The translations under genes were made by a program, and so were the position numbers. The notes below the pieces were generated by a model. It saw nothing but the letters and a program-made list of their open reading frames with translations, searched no databases and was not told the DNA's origin. Shown one piece after another: positions 8,271-14,838 of a stretch of DNA of 64,000 bases. The stretch's first letter is position 1. Each line of letters begins with the position of its first letter. Source of the DNA: Anaerotignum faecicola (lineage in GTDB: Bacteria; Bacillota; Clostridia; Lachnospirales; Anaerotignaceae); the NCBI RefSeq assembly GCF_003865035.1, contig NZ_BHVZ01000001.1:744001-808000 (forward strand), read 5' to 3'.

Positions 8271-9416
8271 ATGCAGTTAGACAAGGATACGCTCCGCAAG
8301 CTGCGGGGCTTAATTATATTTACACTGGTGATTCTGGTGGGGCTTTGGCGGTTTAGCATTGTGCTACAGGCGGTAAAAACGATTTTGCACATCCTGTTCC
8401 CCTTCCTTCTGGGGGGCGCGATTGCATTTGTGCTGAGTGTGCCGATGAACCGCATCCGGAAGCGGCTGTTTGCAAACGCAAAGGAAAAGCAGAAAAAATT
8501 TGCCGCACCCGTCAGCCTGATTCTGACGCTGATTTTTGTGCTGGCACTATTGAGCCTTGTGACGATTGTGGTTGTGCCGGAGCTGGGAAATACCATTGCT
8601 ACGCTTGGGAAAACACTGCCCGAAAAGGTGCCCATACTGATGAAAAAGGCGGAACAGCTTGTTTCCAACCATCCTGAGCTGGTGGACTACATAGACGAGG
8701 TACAGGCACAGCTGAATTGGGAGGAAATTCTGAATCAGCTTGTGACATTCTTCCGCATAGGGGCAAATTCCATGCTGAGTTCTACCATCAGCGTAGCGAC
8801 AGGAATTGTGAGCGGCGTGGGGACATTTTTCATCGGTCTTGTTTTCGCCTGCTATATCCTGTTGCAGCAGGAATTTCTGAAGCGGCAGATGAAAAAGCTG
8901 ATTTTCGCCTATCTGAAGGAAAAGCACGCAAACCGTTTTCTGCAAATCTGCGCGCTGACGTATCGCACGTTTTCAAATTTCCTGACAGGGCAGTGCCTAG
9001 AGGCGGTGATTCTGGGGATGATGTTCTTCATTTCCATGACGATTCTGCGGTTCCCCTTTGCTGTTCTGGTTGGGGTGCTGATTGCATTTACGGCACTGAT
9101 TCCCATTTTCGGGGCATTTATCGGCTGTGTCGTAGGGGCGTTTCTGATTTTGACGATCAGCCCCTCGCAAGCAGCTGCGTTTATCGTGCTATTTATTGTA
9201 TTACAGCAGATTGAAGGAAATCTGATTTACCCGAAGGTGGTCGGCGGCTCGATTGGACTGCCTGCAATCTGGGTGCTGGTTGCGGTGACGCTGGGCGGCA
9301 GCCTGTTCGGGATTGTCGGGATGCTGGTGTTTATCCCGATTGTTTCGGTGGTGTATACACTGCTGAAGGAAAACGTCAACCAACGGCTCAGCGAAAAGAA
9401 TATCAAAATCGACTAA
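8271..9416 (+). CDS. AI-2E family transporter (PF01594-type membrane protein)
   Basis: A 381-residue polytopic membrane protein of the AI-2E exporter/YtvI-like family. About eight helices are visible, with the long conserved C-terminal block [18 protein letters not shown] and then [20 protein letters not shown], which is a family hallmark. The substrate is unknown; some members move autoinducer-2, others act as sodium or lithium antiporters. An upstream in-frame ATG at 8127 exists, but the promoter sits downstream of it. A strong terminator follows at once, so the gene is monocistronic. Confidence 0.9.
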   Translation: MQLDKDTLRKLRGLIIFTLVILVGLWRFSIVLQAVKTILHILFPFLLGGAIAFVLSVPMNRIRKRLFANAKEKQKKFAAPVSLILTLIFVLALLSLVTIVVVPELGNTIATLGKTLPEKVPILMKKAEQLVSNHPELVDYIDEVQAQLNWEEILNQLVTFFRIGANSMLSSTISVATGIVSGVGTFFIGLVFACYILLQQEFLKRQMKKLIFAYLKEKHANRFLQICALTYRTFSNFLTGQCLEAVILGMMFFISMTILRFPFAVLVGVLIAFTALIPIFGAFIGCVVGAFLILTISPSQAAAFIVLFIVLQQIEGNLIYPKVVGGSIGLPAIWVLVAVTLGGSLFGIVGMLVFIPIVSVVYTLLKENVNQRLSEKNIKID

Positions 9417-9444
9417 AAAAAGTCCTCTCTCGAGGACTTTTTTT
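9414..9444. terminator. bidirectional terminator
   Basis: Stem AAAAAGTCCTC / GAGGACTTTTT with a TCTC loop and T-runs on both strands, overlapping the stop codon of the AI-2E family gene. Confidence 0.88.
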
Positions 9445-9504
9445 CGTTAAGATAGCTTATTTGAAGTTTTAAGGCTTTTAGCCGTTCGCTTATTTGTTTT
9501 TGCC

Positions 9505-10293
9505 TTACCCTCGGCTGTCTGCGCTCTCCAAATAACCGCAAATGGCACGGTAATACGCCTCTGCCGCATGCTTGCAGCCCTCCTCCGTGCCGAAGCTTTC
9601 CACATCGGATGTATTGGTAATAAAGCACTGCTCCGCCAGAACCGCAGGGCAGCTCATATTTTTGAGCATACCAAAGGTATCATAGGAATAGACCGTGGTA
9701 TCGCTCGAATCGCGCAGCAGCTTATTGCCGTTTTCATCATAATAGCCATAGCGCACGCCTGCAATGCCCGTACCGCGGAGATTTGCGCCTATATTCTGCA
9801 TTTCCTGCGCCAGACATGCAGCAAAGGCAAGGCTTTCTTCGTGGTTTTCATAGCCGGGAGGCGAAGGATAGCACTCAAAGCCATTGGCACTGCTGCTGTC
9901 GCTTGCGTTGCCATGGACAGAGAGCATTAAATCGGGGTGTCTGCGGCGGAATTTATGGTTACGCTCGGTGACGGTTGCGCCCTCGCCTGCCTTACGGGAC
10001 AGCACCACGCGGAAGCGTCCGTCCTCCTCCAGAAGGGTTTGCAGCGCGGCTACAGTCTGCTCCGTCAGTGCGACCTCCTGTATCACGCCCTCTGCGCCGA
10101 CATCCGCCCCGCCATGCCCTGCATCCAGTGCAACGGTATAGGGCTTGCCGAAATTATAATAGACCAGAAAGCCGACATAGCCAACCAAAAACAGCACCAC
10201 TGCGAAACGCAGCTTGCGCAAAAGTCCGCCCTTTCTTCTTCTGCGCCGACGGCGCTTCGGCGGTTCATATTCCCTCCAGTTTTTTCCCTTCAT
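9505..10293 (-). CDS. N-acetylmuramoyl-L-alanine amidase (Amidase_3, CwlD-like)
   Basis: Zinc hydrolase that cleaves the MurNAc-L-alanine bond of peptidoglycan. It has a basic cytoplasmic N-terminus (PPKRRRRRRRK), one membrane helix (about residues 28 to 48) and an outside catalytic domain. Zinc and catalytic residues are visible in ALDAGHGG, LSVHGNAS and AVLAEQCFITN. The 262 residues are close to CwlD, which makes cortex muramic lactam in spores, so a sporulation role is likely but not proven. I start at 10293 (GGAAGAAGGAAAGG upstream) and not at the ATG 36 bases further up. Confidence 0.88.
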   Translation of the reverse strand: MKGKNWREYEPPKRRRRRRRKGGLLRKLRFAVVLFLVGYVGFLVYYNFGKPYTVALDAGHGGADVGAEGVIQEVALTEQTVAALQTLLEEDGRFRVVLSRKAGEGATVTERNHKFRRRHPDLMLSVHGNASDSSSANGFECYPSPPGYENHEESLAFAACLAQEMQNIGANLRGTGIAGVRYGYYDENGNKLLRDSSDTTVYSYDTFGMLKNMSCPAVLAEQCFITNTSDVESFGTEEGCKHAAEAYYRAICGYLESADSRG

Positions 10294-10329
10294 TGCCTTT
10301 CCTTCTTCCGCTAAAAAACTAAGCCACAA

Positions 10330-10347
10330 TCGAAATCAGGATTTCGA
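10330..10347. repeat. palindromic element TCGAAATC-AG-GATTTCGA
   Basis: An 18-base palindrome in the gap between the amidase and the metallo-hydrolase. The same 18 bases, in the opposite orientation, occur at 57377-57394. It may be a short genomic repeat or a regulator site. Confidence 0.6.
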
Positions 10348-10419
10348 CCGATTCTTTTCTATCCTTAGTATAAATGAAATTCCGCGGAAGAACTTGAAGA
10401 TTTCCTTAAGAATTTCCGT

Positions 10420-11109
10420 TTAAATTTCAAATTTTTCGTTTTCCTGCGTGATTTCCGCAATCGTTTCACCATAGCCAAGCTGACGCAGCATCGTGCAGAC
10501 ATCAAAGCGTCCCCAGAAGTGCATGGGAAACAGCCTTTTTGCGCCGACGGTCTTGAGAAAATAATTGACCGCCCAGAAATATTTATCCTGCAGGCGCAAA
10601 TCCGCAGGGACAAAGGCAACGTCTATTTTCTCGCCCTTCAGCCGATTGATTTCCGCAGTATAGCTTTTTTCGATATCGGCATTAAAGTCCTCCGGCTCGC
10701 CGTTCCAATGCCACCAATTCAAATCGCCTGCGTGGTAGATGATTTTGCCATCCGCCTTGACCAGAAACGCAACACCCTCATCATTGGATTGGAGCGTTTG
10801 GATGGAAATGCCGTCAAAATCGTATGTCCGGTGCGGCTCGGCGCAGAGGACTCTGCCTTCAAAGCCTGCTTCTGTCCGCACATCAAAGGAAAGCACATAG
10901 CGGACATTGGGGAGCTTTGCCCACGAAAGAATCCGTCTGTCATAATGATCCTCATGTGCATGGGAGACAAAGACGAAAACTGCTTTATCGGGGTATGCGG
11001 CGGGGTCGAAATACGCTTTTCTGCCGCCCTCTGTATAATAATCAAACAAAAGCACCTTTGTTTCGGTTTCAACGGAAAAGCCGCTGTGGTGCAGATAGGT
11101 TATCTTCAT
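10420..11109 (-). CDS. metallo-beta-lactamase-fold hydrolase
   Basis: A 229-residue MBL-fold protein of unknown substrate. The metal site is read from VFVSHAHEDHYD (HxHxDH), an aspartate in HAGDLNWWHW and a C-terminal histidine in LFPMHFWGRFD. The N-terminus ITYLHHSGFSVETE matches the UlaG/L-ascorbate-6-P lactonase-like branch, which is broad and mostly uncharacterised. I chose the ATG at 11109 because AAGGAG lies eight bases upstream; a GTG three codons earlier is too close to that site. TTGCGC-N17-TATACT just upstream overlaps the hairpin that ends the M56 gene. Confidence 0.85.
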   Translation of the reverse strand: MKITYLHHSGFSVETETKVLLFDYYTEGGRKAYFDPAAYPDKAVFVFVSHAHEDHYDRRILSWAKLPNVRYVLSFDVRTEAGFEGRVLCAEPHRTYDFDGISIQTLQSNDEGVAFLVKADGKIIYHAGDLNWWHWNGEPEDFNADIEKSYTAEINRLKGEKIDVAFVPADLRLQDKYFWAVNYFLKTVGAKRLFPMHFWGRFDVCTMLRQLGYGETIAEITQENEKFEI

Positions 11110-11161
11110 TACAGTCACTCCTTACTTTCTGAAATGTCATTAGTATAGCACAGGAAAAAGA

Positions 11162-11180
11162 GGCGCGCAATGTGCGCGCC
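11162..11180 (-). terminator. terminator of the blaI-M56 operon
   Basis: Perfect stem GGCGCGCA / TGCGCGCC with a 3-base loop, followed on the minus strand by TCTTTTTCC. Confidence 0.75.
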
Positions 11181-11199
11181 CCTTGGGAATATCGACAAA

Positions 11200-13413
11200 T
11201 CAGACGGCCTTCTTCGACCAGAAGCCTTCTCTGCCCTCGGTAATTACGGTGTTTCCGTTTGCATCTTTCCCGAAGAACAGCGTCACGCTCTGCCCGACCT
11301 TTCCGCTTTGCAGACGGGAAAGCCATTCCTTCGCGTTCAGCATGGCAGGGGCTTCGCCTGCGCCGCCAACGGTAAAGGCTGCATCCTCCGCAACGGGGAG
11401 GGTGGTCGTATAGTCAAGATTCAAATCGAAATAGCCGTTATTCGTTCTGCCTGTGGCATCCTCGATACGGATTTTTCTGGCAACGGTGACGGTATTCGCA
11501 TCCTTGGCAGGGGTAACGGTGCAGAACCAGCCATCCGTAGGTGTTTCCTCATACCAACCATCCCAAGCGGGATTTTTCTTGTGAAAGGTAATCCTATGCG
11601 GATCGAAATCATCATTATAGAGATGGAAGGTTTCCGGATAGCAGGTGTCCTCATTGATTTTCTGTGCATCCGCCTGCACCTCGCAGGTAAAGCGGAAATA
11701 GGTATTTCCCTCTTTTTCCTCATAATATTCCTTATAATACACAGCATACACAGACTGTCCCGCCTCCTTTGCGCGGCGGATATAGCCTGCCTCATCGGGG
11801 TCGCGGAAGGGATTTCTATAATGCATATTCAAGCCGAAATCCACGGTCACCTGTTCTCTGCCGTTTGCCAGAGGGGTGCGTGTCACGCTGATGCGGTTAA
11901 AATTGAAGGCCTCCAATTCATACACATCCCAACCGCTTTGGCTGATAAAGCCGACCACGCTCTGCGAAAGAAAGTCCCAAATACCTTCGTCCAAATCCGA
12001 TTCTGTACGGGAAACGGTGGGATGCACCTTGCCGTCCTCCCAATAGAGATTGGAGGTGAGATAGCCGGCGACAACGGTTTTTCCGTTTTCCTCCCCGAAT
12101 TTCAAAAGCTCCTTCATGGTGTAATAAGCAGGCTGGCTATCCTGCATGGTATAGGTAATCATGGCTGCATTTTCGCGCTCCTCGATGGTATAGGAATCCA
12201 CCCAAGGGCTGGAGCCGCCGATGACATAATTCCAATCCTCGCCACCAAGCGCCTTCTGCTCTGCGATAAACTGCGCCTTGGCAGCCTTGCCCATCTCTTT
12301 ATAGCGGATTTTGCCATCTCTGTCGGAAAGAGCCTCTGCCCACCGCTCAGTCAGCTTGCGCTGTTCTGCGGTCAGGGTGCCTTGACTTACTGCTGTATCC
12401 TGCGTGGACTCCGATGCTTTCTCGTCCTTTCCACAGCTGATGAGGCAACCGCAGGTCAATGTCAGCACAAGCATAACAGAAACCAGTGCCATGCCCTTTT
12501 TTCGTTTGCTTTGATTCATAATCTCCACCAGCCTTTCCTGCAATGCCCGTTTCCCATCGGTGAAACAGGTTGTCAATGCTGCCTGCTTTTCGATGCTGCG
12601 CTCCGCCTCCTGCAAAATCATCAGGCCATACGCCTTGCGATACGCCGCATCCCTGCCCTGCACCGCCATGCTGTCGCAGGAAATTTCCAAATCCCGCTCT
12701 GCGCGCTTTGCCATCCGCCAGACCAAAGGGTTGCACCAATGGATACTTCTTGCGGCAAGCAGCAGCAGCTTATACCACAAATCCTTCCGCCGCCAATGGA
12801 TCAGCTCATGACGGAAAATCATTTCCAGCTCCTGCGCGGTGTAGTGCTCATGGGGCAGATAGACAGTTGTGCGGAATAAACCGACCGCCATAGGACTTTC
12901 CAGCACAGGGCAAACCATGAGCCGCGGCTGCGTTTTGCCTGCCGTTTCGGCGAAAAACGCCTTTGCTTCGGCAGAGGGCTCTTTCTCCCAACGGCGGAGC
13001 AGCCTTTTCATCCGAAAAACGGAAACCGCTGTCCGCAGGGCGAAAAACAGCACGCCTGCCAGCCAGAGCGCAAAGCCAATCTGCAAGGGCTGCAAGGGTT
13101 CGGCTTGGGGCTGTGTCTGCTTTTGTGCTGCGGCTGCTGCGCCTTCTGCCTTTGGCGGTGCCTGCACGGGATTGAATTTCGCCTGTACCCATTCATTCGC
13201 CTGCTCCTCGGAAATTGCCACATGGATGGGGGCGGTTTCCTGCGGAAGGGTCAGATTCCACGGAATGAGCAGACGCACGGCAAGCACAAGCCAGATGACA
13301 TAGGATACCTTAGCGGCATACCGCTTAGACAGGCGCGGCAAAAGCCAAAGTGCCGGCAGAATAATCGGAAGCATCCAAAGGCCGACCTTCAAATATTCCA
13401 GAAAAATACGCAT
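11200..13413 (-). CDS. M56 (BlaR1/MecR1-type) sensor metallopeptidase with a novel C-terminal sensor region
   Basis: Membrane signal protein, 737 residues, paired with a BlaI repressor. Helices lie near residues 10-27, 36-54 and 111-130. The cytoplasmic zinc protease site is RHELIHWRRKDL (HELIH about 202-206). A fourth helix is at about 307-328. The roughly 400-residue outside part (from CGKDEKASE) is not the penicillin-binding domain of BlaR1, since no SxxK/KTG pattern is seen; it looks like two or three repeated lipoprotein-like domains (WAEALSDRDGKIRYKEM, then YYEEKEGNTYFRFTCEV). The signal sensed is therefore unlikely to be classical beta-lactam acylation. It starts 6 bases after the blaI stop. 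Confidence 0.87.
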   Translation of the reverse strand: MRIFLEYLKVGLWMLPIILPALWLLPRLSKRYAAKVSYVIWLVLAVRLLIPWNLTLPQETAPIHVAISEEQANEWVQAKFNPVQAPPKAEGAAAAAQKQTQPQAEPLQPLQIGFALWLAGVLFFALRTAVSVFRMKRLLRRWEKEPSAEAKAFFAETAGKTQPRLMVCPVLESPMAVGLFRTTVYLPHEHYTAQELEMIFRHELIHWRRKDLWYKLLLLAARSIHWCNPLVWRMAKRAERDLEISCDSMAVQGRDAAYRKAYGLMILQEAERSIEKQAALTTCFTDGKRALQERLVEIMNQSKRKKGMALVSVMLVLTLTCGCLISCGKDEKASESTQDTAVSQGTLTAEQRKLTERWAEALSDRDGKIRYKEMGKAAKAQFIAEQKALGGEDWNYVIGGSSPWVDSYTIEERENAAMITYTMQDSQPAYYTMKELLKFGEENGKTVVAGYLTSNLYWEDGKVHPTVSRTESDLDEGIWDFLSQSVVGFISQSGWDVYELEAFNFNRISVTRTPLANGREQVTVDFGLNMHYRNPFRDPDEAGYIRRAKEAGQSVYAVYYKEYYEEKEGNTYFRFTCEVQADAQKINEDTCYPETFHLYNDDFDPHRITFHKKNPAWDGWYEETPTDGWFCTVTPAKDANTVTVARKIRIEDATGRTNNGYFDLNLDYTTTLPVAEDAAFTVGGAGEAPAMLNAKEWLSRLQSGKVGQSVTLFFGKDANGNTVITEGREGFWSKKAV

Positions 13414-13419
13414 GGCAGC

Positions 13420-13797
13420 TCACCCCTCCGTTTCGTCCTCGATAAACGCCTTCAATTCTTCTAAGTCCTCTTTTGTAACCGAATGATTGACATAAAGACA
13501 GGCAACCAAATCCCTGAGAGAGCCACCCGTCCATTTCTGAAAATAGCGGCGGCTATCCTCCGCGAGATAGTCCTCATCTGTGACGAGGGGGGTATAATAG
13601 CGGCTTTTGCCCTGCTTCTCCGTCTGCAAAAAGCCACGGCGCACCAGTCTGCCCAGAAGGGTCTGCAAAGCGGATAAATTCCAAGGGCGTTCCTTTTGCA
13701 GCTCCTCGCGGACGGCAGAGGTGCTGGCAGGGGATTCGATATGCCAGATTGCCTGCATGACCTTGAGCTCTGTATCGGGTAATTTCTGTTTTTCCAT
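13420..13797 (-). CDS. BlaI/MecI/CopY family repressor
   Basis: A 125-residue winged-helix repressor. LPDTELKVMQAIWHIESPAS is the conserved N-terminal helix pair, RGFLQTEKQGKSRYYTPL the wing, and the C-terminal helices mediate dimerisation. In known systems the partner M56 protease causes its cleavage and de-repression. I start at ATG 13797 (AAGAGGTG upstream) and not at the GTG nine bases earlier, which overlaps that site. Two TACA-N2-TGTA boxes upstream fit autoregulation of the pair. Confidence 0.93.
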   Translation of the reverse strand: MEKQKLPDTELKVMQAIWHIESPASTSAVREELQKERPWNLSALQTLLGRLVRRGFLQTEKQGKSRYYTPLVTDEDYLAEDSRRYFQKWTGGSLRDLVACLYVNHSVTKEDLEELKAFIEDETEG

Positions 13798-13816
13798 GGG
13801 GTTCACCTCTTTTACC

Positions 13817-13866
13817 TACAAGTGTATGTTTATTTATAACATACAGCTGTATGTCCATTCTGTCAA
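13817..13866 (-). promoter_or_regulatory. blaI promoter with two TACA-N2-TGTA operators
   Basis: On the minus strand TTGACA (13866-13861), a 17-base spacer and TATGTT (13843-13838). Operator 1 TACAGCTGTA (13842-13851) sits between the two hexamers and extends to the perfect palindrome ACATACAGCTGTATGT; operator 2 TACAAGTGTA (13817-13826) lies downstream. Their centres are 25 bp apart. The half-sites match the established BlaI/MecI box. Confidence 0.8.
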
Positions 13867-13897
13867 GCGAAATTTTATAAATTTTCCGTAAAAGAAA

Positions 13898-13935
13898 AAA
13901 AGCCGCCGTTCGTAAAGCGAAAAGCGACTTTTTGT
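13898..13935 (-). terminator. terminator of the carbonic anhydrase gene
   Basis: Imperfect stem AAAAAGcCGC / GCGaCTTTTT on the far side of the stop codon at 13939, with A/T runs on both sides. Confidence 0.5.
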
Positions 13936-13938
13936 ATT

Positions 13939-14502
13939 TTATTCTTTTCTCTCGGAAACGCCGCGGACTGCGCCCGTATGGGGGTCCATGATGAAGCCGA
14001 GCACCTCCAGATCCTTAGGCAGCAGCGGATGCTCCCTAATGGCATCGACGGTGCTTTGCACAGAATGATTGATATCCCCGAAGCCGGTCAGCCATTGCTC
14101 CACGTTTTTATGGTTTTCATCCACATGGTCAATCGCTTCCTGTGAAATGCCGCGTTCCTTCATCTTGGCAATCATTTCCTTCGGGTCAAGCAGGCGACCG
14201 CCGCAATCATCATGCCCGATGACAACGACCGTATCCACGCCCAGCTCATAGACTGCAACCAGAAGGCTGAAAATGACACTGCCATAGGGGTGCATCACGC
14301 GACCGCCTGCGTTTTTAATCAGCTTGACATCGCCGTTTTTCAAGCCGAGGGCGGCAGGCAGAAGCTCCGTCATGCGGGTATCCATGCAGGCAAGAATGGC
14401 GATTTTACGGTCCGGATACTTGGTTGTGGTATACTTTTCATAGAGACCATGCTCCACGAAGGCACGGTTATAATCCAACATTTTCTTTACGAAATCATTC
14501 AT
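13939..14502 (-). CDS. beta-class carbonic anhydrase
   Basis: Reversible hydration of CO2 to bicarbonate in the cytoplasm. The 187-residue protein has the beta-class zinc pattern: Cys and Asp in ILACMDTRM, then His and Cys in VIGHDDCGG. The C-terminus VLGFIMDPHTGAVRGV is typical of the small clade-D-like enzymes of clostridia. I start at 14502 (GAGGTGAGC 10 bases upstream); an ATG 21 bases earlier lacks a ribosome site. Monocistronic, lying between the blaI pair and the c-di-GMP-controlled gene. Confidence 0.93.
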   Translation of the reverse strand: MNDFVKKMLDYNRAFVEHGLYEKYTTTKYPDRKIAILACMDTRMTELLPAALGLKNGDVKLIKNAGGRVMHPYGSVIFSLLVAVYELGVDTVVVIGHDDCGGRLLDPKEMIAKMKERGISQEAIDHVDENHKNVEQWLTGFGDINHSVQSTVDAIREHPLLPKDLEVLGFIMDPHTGAVRGVSERKE

Positions 14503-14603
14503 AAAAGGGCTCACCTCGTTCATTGTTTTTTCATATTATACTCTTTTTTAAGGATTTTGTCTCTTTTTGTATGGCAAAATATTACAAAAAAATAAAAAGG
14601 CAC

Positions 14604-14631
14604 TTGTCTTTTTATGTGAATATGCTATTCT
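14604..14631 (+). promoter_or_regulatory. promoter of the c-di-GMP riboswitch transcript
   Basis: TTGTCT (14604-14609), a 16-base spacer and TATTCT (14626-14631), about 60 bases before the aptamer. Confidence 0.5.
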
Positions 14632-14689
14632 ATTCTTATACAACACTAATGTAACTATTTTTATTTCTGTGCGGACGCAGGAACGGGCG

Positions 14690-14792
14690 TATGTACAGAA
14701 AAAGGCACAATCGGTGAAAGCCGATGTCGCAAAGCCAAGGGTCTAAACGGCGAGGGGATTTGCCGCAGGACAGCCGGCTACCGAAATACATA
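14690..14792 (+). promoter_or_regulatory. cyclic-di-GMP-I (GEMM) riboswitch
   Basis: The leader has the conserved GEMM-I blocks in order: CACAA, a GAAA tetraloop stem (ATCGGTGAAAGCCGAT), GTCGCAAAGCCA, GGGTCTAAAC, a variable stem ending in TTTGCCGCAGG, then ACAGCCGGCTACCG. TATGTA (14690-14695) and TACATA (14787-14792) can close the outer stem. Downstream, CCTGTT / AACAGG (14800-14823) and AAACCC / GGGTTT (14809-14836) offer overlapping folds that would hide the G-rich ribosome site before the ATG at 14839, so control is probably at translation. That last point is inference. Confidence 0.9.
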
Positions 14793-14838
14793 TTGTTTCC
14801 CTGTTCCGAAACCCGCAAACAGGAAAAGGGGGGTTTTT

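Noticed and set aside
8069..8668. N-terminal extension of gltX by 200 codons
   Set aside because: The extension lies under the start of the AI-2E family gene, is Ser/Phe-rich and lacks a ribosome site; the normal GltX start is at 8068.
11170..12879. A 569-codon plus-strand open frame opposite the M56 gene
   Set aside because: Antisense shadow; the minus strand has the HELIH protease and the terminator/operator layout.
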